Shown: piece by piece, positions 11,798-21,910 of the stretch
How positions within the stretch are numbered: the first letter of the stretch is position 1
How the letters are laid out: each line of letters begins with the position of its first letter
Assembly (NCBI GenBank): GCA_021234155.1
Contig: JAJEKV010000021.1
Span: 18,213,710-18,277,709, forward strand
Reading direction: 5' to 3'
Length of the DNA: 64,000 bases
From: Isoetes taiwanensis
Lineage: Eukaryota; Streptophyta; Lycopodiopsida; Isoetales; Isoetaceae
Notes under the pieces: generated by a model
Databases searched by the model: none
Seen by the model: only the letters and a program-made list of their open reading frames with translations
What the model was told of the DNA's origin: nothing
Made by a program: the position numbers and the translations under genes

Positions 11798-11815
11798 TTG
11801 AAAAAAAAAAAAAGA

Positions 11816-11846
<31 letters not shown>

Positions 11847-11865
11847 AAAAAGCAAAAAGAAAAAC
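11798..11865. repeat. A-rich low-complexity run
   Basis: About 68 bases of almost pure A with occasional G, downstream of the helicase. It gives a spurious poly-Lys frame. It may mark an insertion or slippage. Confidence 0.8.
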
Positions 11866-11939
11866 TCCCTTACCAGCCCGTACGATAGATGGCGTGCTAT
11901 TCAATTACCATGGGATTCCCTCATCTATCTTTTTGATGT

Positions 11940-12310
11940 ATCGCGATGACAGCCTAGTGATCAAGCTATTGGTAATGGGCGACCCCCATCCAGGCCCAAA
12001 ACCCACTGACTATCATCGGATGCAGTAAAAAAAACACAAAAAAGGGGGGATAACAAAAGAGTATTCATCGCGATGACAATCTAGTGGTAAAGCCATTGGT
12101 AATGGGCGATCCCCACCCAGGCTCAAAACCCACTGACGACTCTCATGCGGATGCACAAAAAAAAAGAAAAAAAAAATGGAGTAAGGGTGGTAAAAAGAAC
12201 ATCCATCGCGGTGACATTCTAGTGGTAAAGCCATTGGTAATGGGCAATCCCCACCCAGGCCCAAAACCCACTGACTTTCATCGGATGGTGGAAACAAAAA
12301 AAGGACGAAA
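11940..12310 (+). repeat. Three tandem tRNA-like repeats
   Basis: Three diverged units begin with atcgcg(a/g)tgaca and contain ctagtggtaaagccattggtaatgggc and (c)aggcycaaaacccactgac. The shared phrase ggtaatgggc starts at 11,971, 12,098 and 12,236, so the period is 127-138 bp. Each unit ends in an A-rich stretch. The phrase tagtggtaaag resembles a pol III A box and ggctcaaaaccc is a weak B box at roughly the right spacing, which suggests a tRNA-derived SINE arranged in tandem. The B box deviates from consensus, so the pol III reading is tentative. Confidence 0.6.
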
Positions 12311-12387
12311 CAAACAATAGTGGGGATCCCATGGTGGTCGACTATAGCACCTCTCTATCCTACGGGCACAAAACACATGGCAATAGT

Positions 12388-12404
12388 GCAGGTTCAACTC
12401 CTGC
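12388..12404 (+). other. tRNA T-arm-like hairpin with consensus B box
   Basis: GCAGGTTCAACTCCTGC forms a perfect 5-bp stem with a seven-base TTCAACT loop and matches the pol III B box GGTTCRANNCC. I could not fold a full tRNA from the upstream 70 bases, so this is a tRNA 3'-half or SINE remnant rather than a tRNA gene. It follows the three tRNA-like tandem units by less than 100 bp. Confidence 0.5.
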
Positions 12405-12761
12405 ATGTTTTTTAGCTATTTTCCAAAATTAGTACATCAAGTAGTCATAGCAATTCTAAACTAAAGCGAAAAATTAGAACGTCAAATAATAAGTCTAATT
12501 GAAATGGTCCAGAAGTTAGTTTCCTAATTGAGAATTTCTCATCATTGGACATTATAGTGTATTCAATTAGACAGGTTAACAACGTTATAATAAACCTAGA
12601 TAAGCAGGCTAGGAAACAAAGACATTACAAAATAGAAACATTCATTTGATCCTTCACGTCACTTTGGTATCACAATATCAAGGGAATAGATTTCGCAGAT
12701 TTAAATGTTCTTGCCCTATTGGACTAGTTAACATGATTAATCAACGAATTGTATAGTTGAT

Positions 12762-12762
<1 letters not shown>

Positions 12763-12792
<30 letters not shown>
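12763..12792. repeat. Poly-T run
   Basis: About 28 consecutive T with one C, immediately upstream of the dispersed hairpin motif at 12,822. On the minus strand this is a poly-A tail about 35 bp after the hairpin, which would fit a small retroposed element read on that strand. Confidence 0.8.
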
Positions 12793-12821
12793 ATGCCCTT
12801 CGACTGACATGAAGTCGGTAA

Positions 12822-12874
12822 AGAGAAATGTTCGCGGTGGCCTTGGCCGCCGCGATAAATTTCTTGTACATTAT
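12822..12874. repeat. Dispersed hairpin repeat, copy 1
   Basis: GCGGTGGCCTTGGCCGCCGC forms a strong hairpin (GCGGyGGCC...GGCCGCCGC), flanked by gaacatttct on one side and ataaatttctt on the other. The same core with the same flanks occurs at 41,935-41,980 and 63,089-63,134. The surrounding sequences differ, so the conserved piece is a short mobile-element end or a self-contained element. Confidence 0.8.
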
Positions 12875-13044
12875 AGTTATAGATGCACCATTAACCACCA
12901 AGTACCAACGAACCTAAATTTATGCTAATTCAAGAAAATTAGATGCCTAAACCTATGCTAATAATTCAAGCTTTTTTTCCTGGAATCTTGATGCCTGCCC
13001 GCCCACTGCCTGCGTAAGATCAGAGATTCAGAGTTCAAGCAAAC

Positions 13045-13737
13045 CATGGAGCCGGAACCAGGTAAGCTTTTGCTTCAATGCTTCTTTTTATTGCTTTCTT
13101 GAGTTTGCTTTTTGAAGGAGGATTTGATTTGAATGAGATTCCAGAGGATAGCGGTTCACTTCCATATTGTATTCGTATTGGAAAATCTTTCATTAATGTT
13201 GTATTGGATGCACTTGCTAGGAGATTTGTGGATGTGAGTGAGATATTTAATGCCATGAAATTCTTCAATCTGTCTGCATATGCTGTGGATGATATTGTAA
13301 GGGATGACGAGACTAAGGAATGGTTGGAAAATTGCTTGCAAAGTTTGCTTCAAAAGTAGACATGGCTAGATGTTTGAGTGAGAGGGGGGACTTTGTTGAG
13401 ACACTTTTCAGGGCTGCCAAGAACAAAGGGATGGTTGTTGCTTGGACTATCTGTAGAGATGAAAATGGAACGTGTGACAGTTGGTGGGATAGTTTTCCAG
13501 CATTGATGAAATTATGGCAATGTTGTATGGTCATTCCTGGAAGCACGGCCTCTTGTGAGAGATGTTTCTCCCGTCAAAATGCTATTAAGAGTGCTATAAG
13601 ATCGAGCATGAACTTAGAAACTCTTGATGCCACAATATAAGTATCATTGTGGAATGAACCATTTGAAAGCATAGATTGGCAAGCATGTTACAAGGATTGG
13701 TATGAAGCAAAGCAAAGGAGAGGAATGCCACTTGAAT
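13045..13737 (+). pseudogene. hAT-superfamily transposase, C-terminal remnant
   Basis: Two overlapping frames make up one remnant. The upstream part contains FINVVLDALARRFVDVSEIF and an EWLE segment. The downstream part has CCMVIPGSTASCERCFSRQN followed by IKSAIRSSMNLETLDA, the hallmark of the hAT C-terminal dimerisation domain of the ZNF862-like type. After an in-frame TAA (about 13,638) the homologous tail continues as VSLWNEP...DWQACYKDW to about 13,737. The two parts are joined by a frameshift around 13,330-13,360. No catalytic DDE core or BED zinc finger is visible upstream. Confidence 0.75.
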
Positions 13738-13949
13738 AAGTTTTTGTGATTGATTTTAAAATTTAAACTATTATTTTTATTTCAGTAGTATCTATGTAAG
13801 AACTTCATTATGTATTTGATGAACTTTTAATGGAAATGTGCTTTGTTTTATGTATCTATCTATGTTTTCGAGGGAAAAAACTGGTTTCTGTCATTTTAAA
13901 TTTTTTTATTGCATTTGAAAGGCTTGAATTTAGGAACTTCTTGTCACGT

Positions 13950-15362
13950 GAAAGGTGTAAAATTATTTTGCCCGTCCCTGGAAAATTAAGGGCGGACCGT
14001 CAAATTCGAGCACTGGTCGCATCTGACCTTGCATCAGCAACCTGGATGTTGAGTATGTCAGGAGCACGCACTTCTTGGCTCTGGAAGCGATTATTGGAGC
14101 CATGATTTGCGTAAGTGAATCACGTTCTTTGATGAAGCAAATTTTTCTGAATCATGTATTGCGGCAGTGCACTGTCTCTTTATGAGAGTCAGCTAATTTG
14201 CTTGGATCCATTTTGGTTCATGTAAGGTTAGTTTCGACAATATCAACACCAATGTTAGGTTAACTTAATAAACTTTGATATATTTGATTAACTTCCTTTA
14301 CTGCATGCCTCTTTGTTGTATCTGTTTTGCAACTCTTGGATGCTGGAATATTCCATGTCATGTTTCCCATAGTCCAACTTTTTTGTAAATCTACATTTTG
14401 TGTCTGAATGTTGAATAAATGTTTAAAATATTGGGTTAATGTCTAGAAAAAATCAATGCAAAATCTACTAAATATCCTTAAAGGAATTGCTGCCACGTGT
14501 CAACACACGATTAGATTAGAAGGCAGAATGTAATGTAAGTGGTTTTTACGAAAACAAAAACACATGCATGTGCCAATGGTGCAAAATGGACAATGTGTGA
14601 AACGGTCTTTTTAACACTTGCTTTTTGTGAAATGGCGATGAGACTGAGTAGATCTTCATGCCTATAAGCAAAGTTGTAAGTGCAACTAGAGAAAGTAGAA
14701 TGTTAAGAAAAAGCTTGAGGTGTACACAAAACAATAGACGAACACACCTCTAATGTCCGCAGGCTATATGCAGGCCTATAGCCTCGTATACTTGAAGTTG
14801 CTAGACCTCAAATAAAATATGAAATGAGATGGCATTATCAATGTTTGATCGAATAGTGCTGCCATGCTATGGCAGCATAGAAGAGCAAGATACATATTGA
14901 TTTACTCATGCCTTCATGTTGATTTGAGCACAGATACATAAGCACCATTGATTTGAGGAGAACACATCCCTAGAGATTATGAAGTGGACACTTGAAGACC
15001 AAGGTGTAGACATTCATGAAAGATCACACAAGTATGCTAGGACAGGTGATTCAAGCAAAGCAAGTTTGAAGTTTGGAAGACCCCTTGAGTGTTCTTAATA
15101 TGAGGTATTTCTATTGAGTTCTTGGCATGACTATTTCATATGATCCATATCTTAAACCTTCATCCCCTTTTCCATGCAAAAGTTCCTACATTATTTCAAA
15201 TTCCATGCCTAGTCTTCATTTCCTATAGCAAATTGGCTTAGGAATTTTTTTCTAGTCAAAACTTCTCTTTCATACATTATTCCACCATTGTAAAAGCAAA
15301 AAATCTCACTTGATTTGGCCACATCCATGGTCTAGGGTCAAACTTTCTTTCTAGAGGTCAAA
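13950..15362 (+). mobile_element. LTR / 5' leader region of a retroelement family (boundaries open)
   Basis: This non-coding stretch precedes the gypsy coding region. From about 14,440 to 15,370 it is closely similar to the reverse complement of about 40,850-41,760. The part around 14,150-14,440 is similar to the reverse complement of 43,310-43,440 and 41,820-41,940, and 14,007-14,110 to that of 50,850-50,950. The similarity to the 40.8 kb copy ends just after an ATGGAGAG at 15,363, a plausible gag start. I therefore read it as LTR plus untranslated leader. I could not find the TG/CA ends, a primer-binding site or a matching 3' LTR after 19.6 kb, so element limits are not fixed. Confidence 0.5.
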
Positions 15363-15534
15363 ATGGAGAGGGAAAGTGCAAAAATTCCTTTGAGAAGCAA
15401 GAAAAGTCAAAAGTTCAAATTGTTTCCTAAAGTCTTCAACTTTACATGCAATAGTATCAAATTGACCCATCTCACCACTCAAAAGTTGCCAAGTCATCTT
15501 ACACATCACCACCATTGCAATTGTACCTCCTCAC

Positions 15535-16047
15535 TTGAAAAGGGATAAAGAGAGTGCGGATTTTGAATATTTGCTTAAGAACTCAAAAATTAGTGTTGAT
15601 TTGCTAACTCTGCTAAAAATAGATCCATCCTACAGAAAAAAGGTTCTAAATCTGACCAGGGAAGATGAATTTGCTCTCACAAATCACATTGAAGAGCATG
15701 TTTTGACTCAAGAAGACTATGATCCAGGAGCCTCTACATGTGTTGCTAGAATGGGTAAAAAAGTTCTGACCAAAGTCCTATTAGATGGAGGATCACCAGT
15801 TAATGTGGTGCGTCATCATATTATGAGATTGTGTGGCTTTGAAATAGACAAGAAGACTCCCATGGTATTAAAATTATTCTCAAACACCAAAATCAATCCC
15901 ATGGGAATAGTTGGCAATGTACCAATTGATGTGGAAGGAATAATTGTTGCTGCTAACTTTGTGGTAGTTGCTTTTGAAGGAATAGATGAGAAGTCAGATA
16001 TTTATGATCTGCTCTGCTCTGGCGAAGGAAATGGTTATCAACAGTAG
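15535..16047 (+). pseudogene. Ty3/gypsy aspartic protease region
   Basis: The frame includes KVLLDGGSPVNVV, the retropepsin active-site region in the DGG/S form used by many plant Tat/Athila-like elements, and a C-terminal hydrophobic flap and strand region (NFVVVAFEG). A gag portion before it is not recognisable. It is followed by the RNase H-like segment in other frames, so the polyprotein is broken. It would process Gag-Pol in a live element. Confidence 0.7.
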
Positions 16048-16249
16048 ATGCAAGACCCGTTTGGTCAAGAGGAGAGTGCATTATTTCAAATGGTAAAAAA
16101 ACAGTAACACTCTACAATAAGGTGGGAGAGTCTGAAGCTTTGAATTTCATTGAAGAAGATATTCTGGTTCCAAATCCCTGTGGAGAATATGAGCTACAAA
16201 TGATCAGTTGCCAAACTTAGAACTCCCTACAGAGGTAAATCTTTCAAAA

Positions 16250-16820
16250 AGAGAAGACTTTGCTTATTTGTGGTTTGATGGTGGTGTCTCAAAGAGATTA
16301 AGTGTGGCCTCTTCTGTTGCTATTCTTAAAGATTCTTCTAATAGGTTGCTTGCAAAGTAGGTAGAATTTTTCCAAACATAACCTCAAACATGGCAGAATA
16401 CAAGGCTCTGATAGCAGGACTTCAAGAAGCAAAAATTTTGAAGATTAATGAGATTGTTATCTTTGGAGATTCACAGCTTGTTTGCAGACAGATATTGGGT
16501 GAGTATCAAGCAAAAAATGAAGACATGATTTTGCTAAGAGACAGCTTTGGGAGAATTGACTAACTTCAAGTCTTGAAAATTATGCCATATGCAAAGAGAG
16601 CAAAATTGTGAGGCAGATGCATTGTGCAGAAGTGTTCTACTCGAGCACTTAGCTGAGGGAGCAATTCAAGAAGAAGATTTTGAAAGAGATGATCTGCAAC
16701 AACTCTATCCCATCTTGGTAATCAATGCAAGTGAGGAAAAACAGGTAAAAGAGGTAAAAGTGAATAAAAAGGGTCAAGGTAGAATTTTATATCTTGGGGA
16801 TTTATTCAAAATTTTTTGAT
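16250..16820 (+). pseudogene. Additional RNase H domain between protease and reverse transcriptase
   Basis: Joining frames across small indels, the pieces FDGGVSKRLS (about 16,270), MAEYKALIAGLQEA (about 16,390), IVIFGDSQLVCRQI (about 16,455) and QNCEADALCR (about 16,600) give the four acidic positions of an RNase H fold in the right order (D, E, D, D). This resembles the second, archaeal-type RNase H of plant Tat-lineage elements. In those I know it lies after the RT and its own RNase H; here it is upstream of RT. Stops and shifts interrupt it. The domain identity is well supported; the unusual order needs an alignment to confirm. Confidence 0.65.
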
Positions 16821-16829
16821 GAATGGGAA

Positions 16830-17588
16830 GATATATTTGCCTGAGATTACAAAGAACTGGTTGGTGTTGATAAAGGAGTATGTGAGTTTGAAATAAAGAT
16901 CAAAGAAGGCATGAAAGCTATTGTGCAAAAGCTTAGGAGAACAAATGCATCTTTGCTTGGCCTAATCAAGGAAGAATTATATAAGATGAAAGATGCTGCT
17001 GTGATTTTAGAAATAGTGAATCCAGAATGGTTATCTTGCATTGTACCTGTTGAAAAGAAAAACAAACCATAAGAATTTGCATTGATTATAGGGATTTGAA
17101 TAAAGCTACTATTGTTACCCTTTGCCTTTCTTGGAAGAAGTTTTACATGCTGTTGCAGGGAAAAAGATCTAGTCTTTCTTAGATGGTTTCTCAGGTTTTA
17201 TCAAATAAGCATTAAAGAAGAAGATCAGCCAAAGACTTCTTTCATCACACCATGGGGAACATTTGCAATGAGGAGAATGCCTTTTGGATTGATGAATGCA
17301 TCAGCAAACGTCCAGAGAGCCATGGATACTATCTTCAAGGATATGCCTCCAACAGCATTTCATGTTTTCTTGGATGATCTTTGCTTAGGTACTTCTTGTA
17401 AAGACCACTTTGATTGTCTAACAAAATTATTTGCTTTATGCAGAAAAGGAGGTGTTAGCCTAAATCCAAAGAAGTGTGTCTCTTTATGCCCAAAAGGAGA
17501 TTTGCTAGGACATGAAGTATCCACAAAAGATATTCAGGTTGCAGAGAATAAAATAATTAAAGAAACTTGCTCCTCCCAAGACACTTAA
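16830..17588 (+). pseudogene. Ty3/gypsy reverse transcriptase
   Basis: Starting with VGVDKGVCEFEIKIKEGMKA and PEWLSCIVPVEKKN, the region continues through FYQISIKEEDQPKTSFITPW and RRMPFGLMNASANVQRAM to the catalytic box VFLDDL (the YxDD-type motif as FLDD) and GGVSLNPKKC. Stops and a frameshift near 17,080-17,110 separate the fingers from the palm. Strong similarity to plant gypsy RT order makes the call secure; the copy is non-functional. Confidence 0.85.
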
Positions 17589-17592
17589 ACAA

Positions 17593-18147
17593 GTGAAAAG
17601 CTTCTTAGGAATGACTAGCTTCTTGAGGATGCATGTTCCTCATTTTTCACCCACCATAAGTCCAATTTCTAACCTCACAAAAGTTGGAAGATTCTCAAAG
17701 AATGAGAGTAAGCATATTTTGGTTGATTGGAATGGGACATGCCAAGAATCTTTTGATACAATCAGTAATGCTATCTATCATGCTATCTTACTGAAGCCTT
17801 CAGACTTTGAAAAATCCTTTAAGGCTTACATCAGTGTTACAAAAAAGGCAATTGGTGTAAAGGCAATTGGTGTGGCATTACTCCAGGAGGACCATGTTAT
17901 CTCTTTTGCCAGCAAGATGTGGTCTCACACTGAGTTGAGATATCCCAGGCTCGAGAAGAGTGCAGTTGCATTAATGTTCCTAATAGATAGACAAGGTCAT
18001 CTTTTGCAAAACAATCACACTCAAGTTTACATGAAGCAAAATCCTTTATCCCTTTTGTTTGCAAAAAAACAACCAAAGGCAAGTTATCTAGATGGGCTTG
18101 CAAGATTCAGGCTTACAATATTACTGTCAATATTTACAATATTATAA
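17593..18147 (+). pseudogene. Ty3/gypsy connection and RNase H (second RNase H)
   Basis: The frame carries VKSFLGMTSFLRMHVPHFS, the tether after RT, then KAYISVTKKAIGV...ALLQ, ISFASKMWSHTELRYP and LEKSAVALMFL, the standard gypsy RNase H. The first catalytic Asp expected before the IGV strand is replaced (ISVT), so this RNase H would be inactive. An exact 15-bp duplication (GTAAAGGCAATTGGT-like) adds an extra VKAIG unit at about 17,855-17,875. The frame ends in an AT-rich run. Confidence 0.8.
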
Positions 18148-18182
18148 TATTATTACAATATTATAATATTACTGTTCATATT
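18118..18182. repeat. (AATATT)-rich microsatellite
   Basis: Alternating ATATTACAATATTATAAT phrases, self-complementary, interrupt the gypsy pol between RNase H and integrase. They probably arose by slippage after the element died. Confidence 0.8.
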
Positions 18183-18188
18183 TACCTT

Positions 18189-19315
18189 ATGCTTTGTTTG
18201 AACATGAGGATCAAGAGGGATTATGTTACTAACTTGATTGCTTTTCATGAAAAAGATTTGGATTGGCAGTTTGACATCAGGAACTATTTCGAGAATAATG
18301 AGTTGTCAAAAGACATGAGTAGCAGTCGAGAAAGAAGATTCAAAGAGAAATGCAAGAAATTCAGATTGATTGGAGAAGTATTGTGCAGAGTTGACAAGGA
18401 AGGAGTGTTGCTGAGATGTGTGGATCCTGGAGAAGCCAAAATGATCATTGAAGCTTGTCATGAAGGCATCTGTGGTGGACACTTTGCTGCTGATACAACT
18501 GCAAAGAAAATCTTAAGGTCTGGATATTTCTGTCCTACCCTTTTTAAAGATTGCTATAATGCCATTAAGTGTTGTCACAAATGCCAAAGTTTTGGCAAAA
18601 GGATATTGCAACCAGCTCCTCTCACTGCCATAACTTCTCCAGGGCCATTTCAAACATGGAGACTTGATTTTATAGGTCCAATAGATCCTCCCTCATCAGC
18701 TCAGCACCAATTTATCCTTGTGGCCACAGATTATTTCATAAAATGGGCTGAAGCAGTTCCACTTAGAGAGGCAAATGCTTTCACCATCAAGATTTCTTCA
18801 TGAGAACATTTGTGCTCGATTTGGTATTCCTTTTAAAATTGTCTCTGTTAGGGGAAGTCAATTCATGAGCCAAACTATTGCCTTGTTGCTGGCTACTCTC
18901 AAAGTCAAGCACACTAAAAGCTCAGCATATTATCCTCAATGGTCAAGCTGAGTCAACCAACAAGGTTTTGAAGTCAATTCTTAAGAAAACTATTAGCATT
19001 TCCAAGAGAGATTGGCATTTGAAGCTGCATGATGCATTATGGGCATATAGGACCACCATTAAAGCATCTACTAGACATACACCCTTCAGCCTTGTTTATG
19101 GCATAGAATCTGTTGTGCCAATCGAGCTTGAGCTCCCATCTCTTAGATTGACCGATCAAATAAATTTAGAAATGGAGGATGCACTAAGAGAAAGGTGTAT
19201 GAGGTTGATGCAGTTGAAAGAGCACATGTATGAAGCTGAGAATGCCGTTCTGATCAAGAAAGCCAAAGACATAACAGCATTCAAGGCTGCTCCAAGATAC
19301 CCTCAAATCAGGTGA
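18189..19315 (+). pseudogene. Ty3/gypsy integrase
   Basis: The zinc-binding HHCC domain is clear (CHEGICGGHFAADTTAKKIL...CCHKCQ), followed by the core: WRLDFIGPI with the first Asp, LVATDYFIKWAEAVPLR around the second, and after a frameshift LNGQAESTNKVLKSILKKT with the Glu. DALWAYRTTIKAS and HTPFSLVYG follow. Together they give the DDE triad. Shifts at about 18,800 and 18,930 break the frame. Expected role in a live copy: integration of the cDNA. Confidence 0.85.
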
Positions 19316-19316
19316 A

Positions 19317-19526
19317 TTGGTTGTAAAATGGAACAAGGCAAGGGAAAATGTAGTAGCCAAATTTGAGAACCTTTGGGAAGGACCTTTTGAAGTAATTGGG
19401 AAGGCAGGTAAAGACTCCTATTGGTTGAGGGATGTACTTGATGGCAGAGAGCTGTTAAATCCCATCAACATCTTGCACTTGAAGAGACACTGGCAACAAC
19501 ATGTTGCCTTAAGTTTATTTGGTTAG
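19317..19526 (+). pseudogene. Integrase C-terminal tail
   Basis: The short frame has KFENLWEGPFEVI and LNPINILHLKRHW, the GPF-Y-like and terminal part of plant gypsy integrases. No chromodomain follows, consistent with a non-chromovirus (Tat-like) lineage. It is separated from the integrase core by one stop. Confidence 0.8.
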
Positions 19527-19529
19527 AAG

Positions 19530-20265
19530 TTTATTTAGAATTTGTAGGTAGGTTAGCCTAGTTTGCTTTTGAACTGACTATGATTGCAAAACATAAAAAA
19601 CAAAAGAAGAAAAGGACAAAAAATAATGCAGGAGTGTTTAGGAAATAGTTTGTGTTTTTAAATCAAAGAAGTTATTTAGCTGAAACTTTTATATTCGAGG
19701 TCTTCACTGTTGAAACTAATGCAAAGACAGGGAGATTCATGCAGGTGTCAGCTTGTTCAAAGCTTAAATCAAGTGTTCTTATTGTTTAAGTTCTGATTTC
19801 CATGCAGTGCATCTGAATTTGCAGTCACACATGTCATATTCACACCTTCTCCTCCATATTCCTCCATACCCAGAGTTGCTGCCATTCCTACCATAACAGC
19901 AGCTTATTGTGCTAACAAATATATTGTCACATGCAGATGCACTCTCGCACATACATTACAAAATAACCTGCTCAAGAGTTGCCCCTGATCCACTTGAGAC
20001 ACTTCAGATTCAGTATTCTCCACCAAATCCACTAGACTGTTGTCATACTTCCATCCAACAGTTCCATTTTCTCTAATAACAATCACTTTTGTCATGCAGA
20101 TTCACCTGTTTTTCACATTCACAATCACATACATATCATCTGGATCATTTGCCAACACACTCTTCTAAAGCTTTTCTTCTAAATCTGCATCTATTATACA
20201 TCGTGCAGTATAGTTTTCTCAACGAACATATTAGATTTATAATGCTGACCATTTTTTTTTTTGCA
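19530..20265. other. Gap after gypsy element, no LTR recognised
   Basis: A purine-rich run (aaaacataaaaaacaaaagaag, about 19,588-19,625) could be a polypurine tract, but the sequence after it does not resemble the 14-15.3 kb leader. No gene is supported here. Confidence 0.4.
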
Positions 20266-20270
20266 ATGCA

Positions 20271-20374
20271 ATGGCTTCAACATTCTATGCCCCTCTTTTG
20301 ATGCTCTTTTTTGCATTGTTCTCTTATGCTGTATCAGCTAGATTTCACTCTGACGTGAAGTATTCTTCTGATAC
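20271..20374 (+). CDS. Possible first exon of a secreted protein
   Basis: From ATG at 20,271 the product begins MASTFYAPLLMLFFALFSYA followed by VSA|RFHSDVKYSSDT, a textbook signal peptide with a likely cleavage after VSA. The coding run meets a good splice donor, ACG|GTAAGA, at about 20,375, after which composition turns AT-rich with stops. No downstream exon with matching character is found before the LINE, so the gene may be truncated or its other exons may be short. The family is not recognised. Confidence 0.35.
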
Positions 20375-20539
20375 GGTAAGATTGGCTATAGTACCTTTCA
20401 ATTCAAAATGCTTAATTTCCTTAGATATGTGCTTGCCTGCGTTGCCTATGGTCTATACGCAGCTAGATAGCTTTAGTGATCTTTTAGTTCCTATAGAAAA
20501 AAATTTAGAGTACATTATGCATCCATTATAAAATCTGGC

Positions 20540-21880
20540 TTTGTATCAGCTGCTTTAGAACTAGGATTCATTCTGCTTCTTTTACTAGATTTAAACTTTT
20601 TTTTTTGCGTAAGGTAAATTCATAACCATTTGATTTAAATATACTAGTATGTTTTTTTCTTTCCATCATACCAATACAATTATAGAAGGTTGCAAGTATA
20701 CCTGATTTTGAATGCTTCATGTGTCTAAGTTTGATGGTACGGTAAGAGAACATAGTATTCCACCTTAGTGAGTTTTAAGGGATCCAGCATGCATTTTACC
20801 ACGTGATTTCAAAGTGTGAATGTTTCAGCATCTTGTTCATTTAAGCATTTTTTTCCAAATCTGGATTCTCTTTACGAGAGAGATTACAAAAGCAACAGTT
20901 AATAGAAGACAAAGATGCTCAAATCTTTTTCCATTAAATATTCCTCTCAATGTACAATCCTATCATGCTTTTACAGCCATTGAATGGAGTTCGCGATAGT
21001 TCATCCAAGGCAGTTTGGCACGTTTAACATGCTTCAAGTATCCTAGTCTAGTGAAGGGAGGCCAGAGCTCTCTTCACATAGACAACAAGGACATGTGCAA
21101 ACAACGTTTTCTCAATTCTGTATTTCAAGTGGCAATGTCTCTTGTCTCTGTACCCATTCTTCTCTCTGTGATCTGCCAACATTGCACAGGATCTTAATGC
21201 ATTTTTTTAGTGCACTCTTAAGTCATAAATAGAATCAATTTTTCTATCAATCTACTACTTTGTATAGACAACCACAAATATGCAATGAACATCATTTCAA
21301 GTACTGCAATTATGATTTAACTTCCAAAATGACAGACCTTACTCTACGATAACAAAAAAGATGCACTGGCATAGGTGACCTCATTTGGCTGGAAATGTTT
21401 CTGTTGCATTTGCTTAAATAGCTAATAGCCATATGGTCATCTTAACCTGACAATAGCCAAATATCATTGTTGTCTACATAAAGAGCAAGCTCATTGGTAA
21501 CTCATCATTTGTATAACTGCCAATATGTATCGCATCAGAGTAAATCACCTTCTTCAGGGCCTGCATTTCATTTAAGCTCAATGCAGTTGATATGAACATA
21601 TGATGACATTTATTACCTTTCATGACTAGCTAGCTGGCAATGCAACCAAGACTGCAAGACAGCAGTAACAGAAACTAGTTGCATCGCCGTGACGCATATT
21701 ATCCCGCAACCAACGAGCTAGACCAAATGCTATCTCCTCTTCTGGAGCAGGCGGTACTCAACCTTTACATAGATTAAAAAACCATAAACAAACACAACCA
21801 TTTTGCTCAAAGAAATTATGTTCTCAGGCAGAAGAAAAACCAAGACGCTAAGGCGGCGGCTTCAGGCGACGACGTAAGCG
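20540..21880. other. AT-rich intergenic DNA
   Basis: No supported coding region or repeat array. Short frames lack domain character. Confidence 0.45.
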
Positions 21881-21910
21881 GTTTTGTTGATCGAAACTCC
21901 GGAGGGCGAC

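Noticed and set aside
11798-12028. Poly-lysine frame
   Set aside because: It comes from the A-rich run and the tRNA-like repeats.
12320-12410. Complete tRNA gene
   Set aside because: Only the T-arm folds; no matching D-arm, anticodon arm or acceptor stem was found.
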